Origin: Nymphaea colorata
Lineage: Eukaryota > Streptophyta > Magnoliopsida > Nymphaeales > Nymphaeaceae
Direction of reading: 5' to 3'
Length of the DNA stretch: 64,000 nucleotides
Assembly (NCBI RefSeq): GCF_008831285.2
Contig: NC_045140.1
Location: 14,175,696-14,239,695 of the forward strand
Shown here: piece by piece, positions 49,316 through 61,100 of the stretch
How the letters are laid out: each line of letters opens with the position of its first letter
Position numbering within the stretch: position 1 is the stretch's first letter
Program-made: the position numbers and the translations under genes
Notes under the pieces: model-generated
Told to the model about the DNA's origin: nothing
Seen by the model: only the letters and a program-made list of their open reading frames with translations
Database searches by the model: none

Positions 49316-50001
49316 AACTTCAACGAATAGAACCTTTCAAAAATGTCACAGTTCAAAATCGACTACAAAATTGACTGGTCCTTTTGAAAAGAGATACGAC
49401 GTATGACAGGCTCAATCCTAAGACTGGGTTATGTTGAAGACACTCGGTTAAGATGGAATAATGGTCCAGCCTTAATAATTTATCCCAAATCATATTTGAG
49501 ACAAAGAAAATAAAATTCGTCACACTCAACAGGAGTTGACTAGGTTTGAGGAGTTTCATCTATCCCATGAATGGACTAATGGTTTGGTAATGGAATGGCC
49601 AACATCTTTCAAAGCCAAAGGGGATAGGCAATGAAATGACTTTCAAGACCAAAGGAGATTGGTTAGTTCCTCCTATGACTAGAGATGTCAAGTTTTTACT
49701 TTGAAATAATTCAAAAATGATCAATTTAACTAATAAGCATGAGTGCTCGTGTTGTGCAAATAATATGGCCTTCATTTACACATAGTACCGTACAAGCATT
49801 AGGATTCATTTCGCGTCAATGCCGTCAAATCTCTAGAAGGGATGCTTTCCAATTTCCAAAATATGAACATAAAGGAATCATCCTTAGCATGTTAGGTAAT
49901 CAAAAATAGAAGAAGATATTGACCCTAGAATCGCACATCTACCAAAGATTGTCATTTTCAAATCCTGCAAGTTCAGCCTTCATGCCTTTAATCTCTTGCC
50001 A
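49316..50001 (+). repeat. Block E, copy 4, truncated
   Basis: Nearly identical to 36,898-37,583, then stops at ATCTCTTGCC and switches at 50,002 into AAACCCAGATATCG, which belongs to the DUF21 intron (34,904 equivalent). The switch point shares CTTG(C/A)C between the two partners. Confidence 0.85.
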
Positions 50002-50349
50002 AACCCAGATATCGTTTCCATGTGGCTTTCCTTTTTAAAGTTAAAACTTTCTTAAGAAGCACCGAAGTTCAAAATAATCACAAAACATGTCCATGATTGT
50101 TTAAGAATGCTTTTCAAAATAACAAATGTAAGGATAGGCTTTCCTTCACCAAGAAAAATAGTGTATGTTCAGGAAATCAAAACTGAATTTATCTTTTACA
50201 GAACAAAATGATTTTTCTTTCTGCATGGGGTCACCTTCCCGATTGGATAAGCTATTGGATAGCAAATTATCATCAGAATATGGACAAGCCTTACCAAAAT
50301 TGGCACCCACAGCAAGTCCATATCTTGAACAGATGGCCTCTGGAATGAT
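50002..50349 (-). pseudogene. DUF21/CNNM-like fragment, copy 3 (exon A only)
   Basis: Starts inside the intron downstream of exon A, so exons B and C are missing. Exon A (50,349-50,235) has the IAYPIGK ending and the shared frameshift near 50,292. Confidence 0.85.
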
Positions 50350-50476
50350 CTGCAAAAGTTTAATGTTGAAATCAGAAATTCACTCATCAACTAAGAGTAG
50401 CCTCTACTAATAGTAACATAGGAAGAATCTAAGAACTTAAAACCGCTTTTTAATAAGAAAGCAACCAATGACTTAC

Positions 50477-50969
50477 ATGCATGGAGGTGGGCCTTCTCCT
50501 TCTGGCTCTAGTTTCCTCCTTTCCTAGGGCATGGCAGCTGTATCTAAAGCCCAGACATTAGCCAAAGGACGCTCTCACACTTTCCTAATGAATTTAAAAA
50601 AAGAAAATCAGCAAAAGAATTAGCATCTACTCTGTAAACATTTCCAGCATATTTCAGAAAGCAACACCAAAAATATTTAACATGTACAAAGAAAATTATA
50701 AGAAGAGATACCATCATTTCCACCAATAGCCAACAGGAACCGCTGTCCAACTAGAGCCATCACATGGCCATATCGAGGACCTGGGCCAGCACCTTGTACA
50801 ACCACCCTAGAACACAAGTACAACCATTTTCATGAGGAAAGGCCCACATCCCAATGAGAATATACGCAGAAAATAAGGAATTACTTAAATTCAACGATCA
50901 CCTGTGCCATCTAGGTCTTTGCTTTGTCAGGTCAAGAACATGTAGATCCTCCGCTGACAAGCCAGTTGG
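50477..50969 (-). pseudogene. BSL Kelch fragment, copy 3
   Basis: K3 (50,584-50,477) has the TAG of copies 1-2 but not their extra base, so the frame continues beyond the stop (RKLEPEGEGPPPC). K2 is 50,806-50,712 and K1 50,969-50,902, with intact splice sites. An intermediate in the decay series. Confidence 0.9.
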
Positions 50970-51549
50970 AAAAGAAATAAAATAATAAATAAATAAATAA
51001 ATAGGTAAGGTGAGAAACAGCGAACACCACAAATAAGAAAGAGGCCAAAACGAGGAGTTCTGCTTTCCTCATTTAACAATGGGACAAAATGAAAAATCTA
51101 ACGAAAATTAACATAACAAAATGCTATTAACCAAGAATAAGAAAAGATTTGTGCGAAGAAGAGAAGAAGCATGACATTTTTACCCCCTAAAAGCAAGAAG
51201 AGGCAAACCATATTAAGTGCATAGTTCAAACTCTTTTGAAAAGATAATCCAAAACAAAAAAATTGAACATTCCTCATAGTAACAGAACCTATTCCGATGC
51301 CCATAATTTAGAATGATAAAAGAAGGAATGTTGAACATGCCTAACATTAAGAAATTAACAGAACAGATGCCCATAATCTAGAATGTAAACAAAGTGGAAA
51401 AGAGCACCAAGTTCTTGTTCGCCATAGGTATACAAATCATACAACTGCAAGCCACGTAAAAGTTGACTGTCTTGCTTAATTACTTCAGTGAAAATCTGGA
51501 CACTCTTGTACTAGTGCCTTTACCTGAACAAGCTTTTTGTATTCTATAC
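50970..51549. repeat. Linker between duplicon copies 3 and 4
   Basis: Matches 33,947-34,528. The switch from the K1-side sequence to the DUF21-side sequence occurs after GCATGACATTTTT in both places (about 34,160 and 51,180); elsewhere the same word leads into the block-E flank. Confidence 0.8.
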
Positions 51550-52147
51550 CTTTTCAGTCGAATCGAGTGCACTACTAATAATTGTTGCCTCATCATGTGT
51601 CAGTTCCCCACCTTTACCAACCTGTGGCATTGCAACAAACAGAGAAGTAATAGATAGATTAACTAATGCAGACGTGGAGAAAAATATCACTGTTTACACC
51701 ACAGGAGGTTTAGCAGAGAAAGAGTTCTTAAATAAAGAAAGAATACCTCTTTGCTATGGATAGAAACGAGAGCTTTCAGTTGTGCACGCCGCCTGAAAAG
51801 TGCAGACTCATTCTGTCCAAGCAGAAAGTCCAGGATCTACAAAAACAGAGAATCACTATGCAAACTAGAGAATATGTTGTAGCATGCAGCTGCAGGCCTC
51901 CCGAAGTATTTCTCATCTTGACAAACCCAGATATCGTTTCCATGTGGCTTTCCTTTTTAAAGTTAAAACTTTCTTAAGAAGCACCGAAGTTCTTTACAGA
52001 ACAAAACGATATTTTTTTCTGCATGGGGTCACCTTCCCGATTGGATAATCTATTGGATAGCAAATTATCATCAGAATATGGACAAGCCCTACCAAAATTG
52101 GCACCCACAGCAAGTCCATATCTTGAACAGATGGCCACTGGAATGAT
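51550..52147 (-). pseudogene. DUF21/CNNM-like fragment, copy 4
   Basis: Exons C 51,621-51,550, B 51,836-51,747, A 52,147-52,033. Exon B reads LFRRRAQLK, closest to the family. Exon A has the shared frameshift near 52,091. The A-B intron is about 125 bases shorter than in the other copies. Confidence 0.85.
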
Positions 52148-52273
52148 CTGCAAAAGTTTAATGTTGAAATCAGAAATTCACTCATCGACTAAGAGTAGCC
52201 TCTACTAATAGTAACATAGGAAGAATCTAAGAATTTAAAACCGTTTTTAATAAGAAAGCAACCAATGACTTAT

Positions 52274-52658
52274 ATGCATGGAGGTGGGCCTTCTCCTTCT
52301 GGCTCTAGTTTCCTCCACTCGTAGGGCTTGGCAGCTGTATCTAAAGACCAGACATTAGCCAAAGGACACTCTCACACTTTCCTGATGAATTTAAAAAAAG
52401 AAAATCAGCAAAAGAATTAGCATCGACTCTGTAAACATTTCCAGCATATTTCAGAAAGCAACACCAAAAATATTTAACATGTACAAAGAAAATTATAAGA
52501 AGAGATACCATCATTTCCACCAATAGCCAACAGGAACCGCTGTCCAACTAGAGCCATCACATGGCCATATAGAGGACCTGGGCCAGCACCTTGTGCCATC
52601 TAGGTCTTTGCTGTGTCAGGTCAAGAACATGTAGATCCTCCGCAGACAAGCCAGTTGG
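52274..52658 (-). pseudogene. BSL Kelch fragment, copy 4 (least decayed K3)
   Basis: K3 (52,381-52,274) is open and family-like: PLANVWSLDTAAKPYEWRKL and EPEGEGPPPC, without the stop or indel of the other copies. Its donor has changed (AT where the others have GT). K2 (from 52,509) is fused at about 52,593 directly to K1 (to 52,658): the intron and about 13 exon bases are deleted. Confidence 0.9.
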
Positions 52659-53704
52659 AAAAGAAATAAAATAATAAATAAATAAATAAATAGGTAAGGT
52701 GAGAAACAGAGAACACCACAAATAAGAAAGAGGCCAAAACGAGGAGTTCTGCTTTCCTCATTCAACAATGGGACAAAATGAAAAATCTAACGAAAGAGAA
52801 TTAACAGAACAAAATACTATTAACCAAGAATAAGAAAAGATTTGTGCGAAGAAGAGAAGAAGCATGACATTTTTAAAAGGCACGATTCTTACAATTCCAA
52901 GTAACTAAATAAAGGCACCATTCTTACAATTCCAAGTAACTAAATAGCATGTACCACAGTTCTCTGGTCATAAAAAGGACAGTCCTTAAGTTTCAAAAGA
53001 CACTCACATATTAGGCAACAAGAACAAAACTTTTCTAGCACTCCAGAGACAAACCTTGGCATATTTTTAAAATGTAGGCTTCCATATTACCAAACACTAA
53101 CTGAGTTGGATAATGAACAAAATAGCTTCGCACATTTTTAGAATGTAGGATTCCATGTCAGCAAACACATGATTTTATCATAACCAAGTTAGATGTGAGA
53201 TGCGAAGTTCTTGTCAAAGATATTCAGTCAACCAACCTACAAACTTAAGCAACGTACAATATGCAATTCAAAGACTATCAGAATGTGACACACGAACCCA
53301 TGAACTTGATGAGATTATATTTACCAAAAGAATCAAGTTCTCTTGGGCTGACATTTTCAGGCCTATTTCGCCCGCATGATGCCGAGGGATAGTCGGTCTG
53401 CGACACAAGTGAATGCATTGAAAAATGAAAACCAAGCAACTAAGACAACAAAACACCTAAACAACCCAGCTGGAAACCATTAAAGCAGAAAATAAGCAAG
53501 ATTGAACTACTATAAAATCAAACCAGCGATCCTACTGAAAACAAATCAAGGCAATGACCTTAACCTATCCTGGACATGTGTAATAGCTAACTAAAGGATC
53601 TATTCAACTAACCTGACACTAATGTGACACAAGAAGAAAGAATCCGACTACTAACCTGGGTCTAAAACCATGAAGGACCCGAGGACATAAAACCAAAAAC
53701 TCAT
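52659..53704. repeat. Non-coding part of duplicon, copy 4
   Basis: Matches 35,841-36,897. Contains a 35-base tandem duplication at 52,876-52,910 and 52,911-52,945 (one mismatch) absent from the other copies, and a deletion near 53,527. Confidence 0.85.
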
Positions 53705-54405
53705 GCAACTTCAACGAATAGAACCTTTCAAAAATGTCACAGTTCAAAATCGAATACAAAATTGAGTGGTCCTTTTGAAAAGAGATAAGAGGTTTTCTAT
53801 GACAGGCTCAATCCTAAGACTGGGTTATGTTGAAGACACTTGGTTAAGATGGAATATAATGGTCTAGCCTTAATAATTTATCCCAAATGATATTTGAGAC
53901 AAAGAAAATGAAATTCGTCACACTCAAGAGGAGTGGACTAGGTTTGAAGAGTTTCATCTATCCCATGAATGGACTAATGGTTTGGTAATGGAATGGCCAA
54001 CATCTTTCAAAGCCAAAGGGGATAGGCAATGAAAAGACTTTCAAGACCAAAGGAGATTGGTTAGTTCCTCCTATGACTAGAGATGTCAAGTTTTTACTTT
54101 GAAATAATTCAAAAATGATCAATTTAACTAATAAGCATGAGTGCTCGTGTTGTGCAAATAATATGGCCTTCATTTACACATAGTACCGTACAAGCATTAG
54201 GATTCATTTTGCGTCAATGCCGTCAAATCTCTAGAAGGGATGCCTTCCAATTTCCAAAATATGAACATAAAGGAATCATCCTTAGCATGTTAGGTAATCA
54301 AAAATAGAAGAAGATATTGACCCTGGAATCGCACATCTACCAAAGATTGTCACATTCAATTCCTGCAAGTTCAGCCTTCATGCCTTTAATCTCTTGCCAT
54401 ACACC
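53705..54405 (+). repeat. Block E, copy 5, ending at the satellite
   Basis: Matches 36,898-37,600 and stops at GCCATACACCTTTT, where satellite sequence begins. Confidence 0.9.
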
Positions 54406-55198
54406 TTTTATAGTTAATCTAATGTGTTTCACTTGTTATTACATGTATAAGTAACGATTTAAATGATTGAAATCACCAATTCATATGGACACAAATCTGA
54501 TGTACAGATTAGTTTGATGCTTGTAGTTAGTCCAATAAGTAGAACTTTTTGTTTTATTGAATTAAGTAAAAGGGGTCAAACAAAAGCATAGATCCCACTT
54601 GTATCCATATGAACTTGTGATTTCAATCATTTAAATCGTTCATTACACATGTAATAACAAGTGAAACACATTAGATTAAATATAGGGGAGCAAATTAACG
54701 ACTTGAATCGTATTCATAATCATACAAACTTGTGATTTCGATCAACTAAATCATTCAAAATGGATGTACTAACAAGTTAAAAACATTCAATTAAATATGT
54801 GTGATCAAATGAATCACTCGCTTAAATCCCACTCGTGTTTATACGAACAACTGATTTCAATCGCTTATATCGCGTACTATAAATGTAACGACAAGTTGAA
54901 TTACTAGGGATGAAACTAATGCATAGATTCCATTTTTAACTGGTGATTTAAATCGTTCTTTATAGAAGTAATAAACAGTGAAACACATTAGGTTAACTAT
55001 AAGGGATCAATTGAATGACTTGAATCACAAACTAATGCGTGAATGTGCTCAAAGATGCATGTTGAATGATTTTGTGGAATCAAATTACAGGCTTGTATGA
55101 ACATAAATGACATTTAAGTTATTTACTTGCTGTATTTCAGTTAATATAACGTGTTTTGCTTGTTATTACATCTATAACGAATGATTTCAATGGTTCAA
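54405..55198 (-). repeat. Satellite array edge, inverted orientation
   Basis: About 0.8 kb of the satellite unit in reverse orientation. It corresponds, reverse-complemented, to the region from GAACCATTGAAATCATT through ATTAACTATAAAAGG of the main array. The switch to forward orientation occurs at 55,198/55,199 (GGTTCAA|GTTGTAATTTC). Confidence 0.9.
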
Positions 55199-58100
55199 GT
55201 TGTAATTTCGTTTCACTAAATCATTCAACATGCATCTTTGAGCACATTCACACATTAGTTTGTGATTCAAGTCATTCAATTGATCCCTTATAGTTAACCT
55301 AATGTGTTTCCCTGTTTATTACTTCTATAAAGAACGATTTAAATCACCAGTTCATACAGTTAAAAATGGAATCTATGCATTAGTTTCATCCCTAGTAATT
55401 CAACTTGTCGTTACATTTATAGTACGCGATATAAGCGATTGAAATCAGTTGTTCGTACAAACACGAGTGGGATCTAAACAATTCATTTGATCACACATAT
55501 TTAATGGAATGTTTTTAACTTGTTAGTACATCCATTTTGAATGATTTAGTTGATCGAAATCACAAGTTTGTATGAGAATGAATAAGATTCAAGTCGTTAA
55601 TTTGCTCCCCTATATTTAATCTAATGTGTTTCACTTGTTATTACATGTGTAATGAACGATTTAAATTATTGAAATCACAAGTTCATATGGATACAATTTG
55701 GATCTATGCTTTTGTTTGACCCCTTTTACTTAATTAAATAAAACAAAAAGTTCTACTTATTGGACTAACTACAAGCATCAAACTAATCTATACATCAGAT
55801 TTGTGTCCATATGAATTGGTGATTCAATCATTTAAATCGTTACTTATACATGTAATAACAAGTGAAACACATTAGATTAACTATAAAAGGGCAAATGAGC
55901 CACTTGAATTTTGTTCATTTTCATGCAAACTTGTGATTTAAATCCACTAAATCTTTCAGCGTGGATGTAGCAACATGTTAATCACATTCAATGAAATATG
56001 CGTGCTCAGATGAATCGCTTAAATCCCACTCGTATTGATACAAACTTGTGATTTCAATTCATTAGATCCTTACTATTGATGTAACTACAAGTTCAACTCA
56101 TTGGATTGACTACAAGAGATCAAACTAATGCGTAGATCCCACTTGCATACATTTGAACTTGTGATTTCAATCAACAAAATCAATCATTGTACATGTAATA
56201 ACAAGTGAAACGCATTAGGCTAATGATAAGCGATCAAACGAATGACGTGAATCTCATTTTTTCGTACAAACTTTTAGTTTCAACCATTGAAATCATTCGT
56301 TATAGATGTAATAACAAGCGAAACACGTTATATTAACTGAAATACAGCAAGTAAATAACTTAAATGTCATTTATGTTCATACAAGCCTGTAATTTCATTC
56401 CACTAAATCATTCAACATGCATCTTTAAGCACATTCACGCATTAGTTTGTGATTCAAGTCATTCAATTGATCCCTTATAGTTAACCTTATGTGTTTCACT
56501 GTTTATTACTTCTATAAAGAACGATTTAAATCACCAGTTAAAAATGGAATCTATGCATTAGTTTCATCCCTAGTAATTCAACTTGTCGTTACATTTATAG
56601 TACGCGATATAATCGATTGAAATCAGTTGTTCGTATAAACACGAGTGAGATTTAAGCGATTCATTTGATCACACATATTTAATTGAATGTTTTTAACTTG
56701 TTAGTACATCCATTTTGAATGATTTAGTTGATCGAAATCACAAGTCTGTTTGAGAATGAATAAGATTCAAGTCGTTAATTTGCTCCCCTATATTTAATCT
56801 AATGTGTTTCACTTGTTATTACATGTGTAATGAACGATTTAAATGATTGAAATCACAAGTTCATATGGATACAAGTGGGATTTATGCTTTTGTTTGACCC
56901 CTTTTACTTAATTCAATAAAACAAAAAGTTCTACTTATTGGACTAACTACAAGCATCAAACTAATCTATACATCAGATTTGTGTCCATATGAATTGGTGA
57001 TTTCAATCATTTAAATCGTTACTTATACATGTAATAAGAAGTGAAACACATTAGATTAACTATAAAAGAGCAAATGAACCACTTGAATTTTGTTCATTTT
57101 CATGCAAACTTGTGATTTAAATCCACTAAATCTTTCAACGTGGATGTAGCAACATGTTAATCACATTCAATGAAATATGCGTGCTCAGATGAATCGCTTA
57201 AATCCCACTCGTATTGATACAAACTTGTGATTTCAATTCATTAGATCCTTACTATTAATGTAACTACAAGTTCAACTCACTGGATTGACAACAAGAGATC
57301 AAATAATGCATAGATCCCACTTGCATCCATTTGAACTTGTGATTTTGATCAACAAAATCAATCATTGTACATGTAATAACAAGTGAAACGCATTAGGCTA
57401 ATGATAAGCGATCAAACGAATGACGTGAATCTCATTTTTTCGTACAATCTTTTAGTTTGAACCATTGAAATCATTCGTTATAGATGTAATAACAAGCGAA
57501 AAACGTTATATTAACTGAAATACAAGTAAATAACTTAAATGTCATTTATGTTCATACAAGCCTGTAATTTCGTTCCACTAAATCATTCAACATGCATCTT
57601 TGAGCACATTCACACTTTAGTTTGTGATTCAAGTCATTCAATTGATCCCTTATAGTAAACCTAATGTGTTTCACTGTTTATTACTTCTATAAAGAACGAT
57701 TTAAATCACCAGTTCATATAGTTAAAAATGGAATCTATGCATTAGTTTCATCCCGAGTAATTCAACTTGTCGTTACATTTTTAGTACACGATATAAGCGA
57801 TTGAAATCAGTTCTTCGTATAAACACGAGTGAGATTTAAGCGATTCATTTGATCACACATATTTAATTGATTGTTTTTAACTTGTTAGTACATCCATTTT
57901 GAATGATTTAGTTGATCGAAATCACAAGTTTGTATGAGAATGAATAAGATTCAAGTCCTTAATTTGCTCCTTTATATTTAATCTAATGTGTTTCACTTAT
58001 TATTACATGTGTAATGAACGATTTAAATTATTGAAATCACAAGTTTATATGGATACAAGTGGGATCTATGCTTTTGTTTGACTCCTTTTACTTAATTCAA

Positions 58101-61100
58101 TAAAACAAAAAGTTCTGCTTATTGGACTAACTACAAGCATCAAACTAATCTATACATCAGATTTGTGTCCATATGAATTGGTGATTTCAATCATTTAAAT
58201 CGTTACTTATACATGTAATAACAAGTGAAACACATTAGATTAACTATAAAAGGGCAAACGAGCCACTTGAATTTTGTTCATTTTCATGCAAACTTGTGAT
58301 TTAAATCCACTAAATCTTTCAACGTGGATGTAGCAACATGTTAATCACATTCAATGAAATATGCGTGCTCAGATGAATCGCTTAAATCCCACCCGTATTG
58401 ATACAAACTTGTGATTTCAATTCATTAGATCCTTACTATTGATGTAACTACAAGTTCAACTCATTGGATTGACTACAAGAGATCAAACTAATGCGTAGAT
58501 CCCACTTGGATACATTTGAACTTGTGATTTCAATCAACAAAATCAATCATTGTACATGTAATAACAAGTGAAATGCATTAGGCTAACGATAAGCGATCAA
58601 ACGAATGACGTGAATCTCATTTTTTTGTACAAACTTTTAGTTTGAACCATTGAAATCGTTCGTTATAGATGTAATAACAAGTGAAACACGTTATATTAAC
58701 TGAAATACAGCAAGTAAATAACTTAAATGTCATTTATGTTCATACAAGCCTGTAATTTCATTCCACTAAATCATTCAACATGCATCTTTAAGCACATTCA
58801 CGCATTAGTTTGTGATTCAAGTCATTCAATTGATCCCTTATAGTTAACCTAATGTGTTTCACTGTTTATTACTTTTATGAAGAACGATTTAAATCACCAG
58901 TTAAAAATGGAATCTATGCATTAGTTTCATCCCTAGTAATTCAACTTGTCGTTACATTTATAGTACGCGATATAAGCGATTGAAATCAGTTGTTCGTATA
59001 AACACGAGTGGGATTTAAGCAATTTATTTGATCACACATATTTAATTGAATGTTTTTAACTTGTTAGTACATCCATTTTGAATGATTTAGTTGATCGAAA
59101 TAACAAGTTTGTATGAGAATGAATAAGATTCAAGTCGTTAGTTTGCTCCCTTATATTTAATCTAATGTGTTTCACTTGTTATTACATGTGTAATGAACGA
59201 TTTAAATGATTGAAATCACAAGTACATATGGATACAAGTGGTATCTATGCTTTTGTTTGACCCCTTTTACTTAATTCAATAAAACTAAAAGTTCTACTTA
59301 CTGGAATAACTACAAGCATCAAACTAATCTATACATCAGATTTGGTTCATATGAATTGGTGATTTCAATTATTTAAATCATTACTTATGTATGTAATAAC
59401 AAGTGAAACACATTAGATTAACTATAAAAGAGCAAATAAACCACTTGAATTTTGTTCATTTTCATGCAAACTTGTGATTTAAATCCACTAAATCTTTCAA
59501 CGTGGATGTAGCAACATGTTAATCACATTCAATTAAAATGCGTGCTCAGATGAATCGCTTAAATCCTACTCGTATTGATACAAACTTGTTATTTTAATTC
59601 ATTAGATCCTTACTATTGATGTAACTACAAGCTCAACTCATTGGATTGACTGTAAGAGATCAAACTAATGCCTAGATCCCACTTGCATCCGTTTGAACTT
59701 GTGATTTCAATCAACAAAATCAATCATTGTACATGTAATAACAAGTGAAACGCGTTAGGCTAATGATAAGCGATCTATCGAATGATGTGAATCTCATTTT
59801 TTCGTACAAACTTTTAGTTTGAACCATTGAAATCATTCGTTATAGATGTAATAACAAGCGAAACACGTTATATTAACTGAAATACGGCAAGTAAATAACT
59901 TAAATGTCATTTATGTTCATATAAGCCTGTAATTTCATTCCACTAAATCATTCAACATTCATCTTTAAGCACATTCACGCATTAGTTTGTGATTCAAGTC
60001 ATTCAATTGATCCTTATAGTTAACCTAATGTGTTTCACTGTTTTTACTTCTATAAAGAACGATTTAAATCACCAGTTCGTACAGTTAAAAATGGAATCTC
60101 TGTGTTAGTTTCATCCTAGTAATTCAACTTGTCGTTACATTTATAATACACGATATAACGATTGAAATCAGTTGTTCGTATAAACACGAGTGAGATTTAA
60201 GCGATTCATTTGATCACACATATTTAATTGAATGTTTTTAACTTGTTAGTACATCCATTTTGAATGATTTAGTTGATCGAAATCACAAGTTTGTTGAGAA
60301 TGAATAAGATTCAAGTCGTTAATTTGCTCCCCTATATTTAATCTAATGTGTTTCACTTGTTATTACATGTGTAATGAACGATTTAAATGATTGAAATCAC
60401 AAGTTCATATGGATACAAGTGGGATTTATGCTTTTGTTTGACCCCTTTTACTTAATTCAATAAAACAAAAAGTTCTACTTATTGGACTAACTACAAGCAT
60501 CAAACTAATCTATACATCAGATTTGTGTCCATATGAATTGGTGATTTCAATCATTTAAATCGTTACTTATACATGTAATAAGAAGTGAAACACATTAGAT
60601 TAACTATAAAAGAGCAAATGAACCACTTGAATTTTGTTCATTTTCATGCAAACTTGTGATTTAAATCCACTAAATCTTTCAACGTGGATGTAGCAACATG
60701 TTAATCACATTCAATGAAATATGCGGCTCAGATGAATCGCTTAAATCCCACTCGTATTGATACAAACTTGTGATTTCAGTTCATTAAATCCTTACTATTG
60801 ATGTAACTACATGTTCAACTCATTGGATTGACTACAAGAGACAAACTATGCGTAGATCCCACTTGCATCCATTTGAACTTGTGATTTCAATCAACAAAAT
60901 CAATCATTGTACATGTAATAATAAGTGAAACGCATTAGGCTAATGATAAGCGATCAAACGATGACGTGAATCTCATTTTTTCGTACAAACTTTAGTTTAA
61001 CCATTGAAATCATTCGTTATAGATGTAATAACAAGCGAAACACGTTATATTAACTGAAATATAGCAAGTAAATAACTTAAATGTCATTTATGTTCATACA

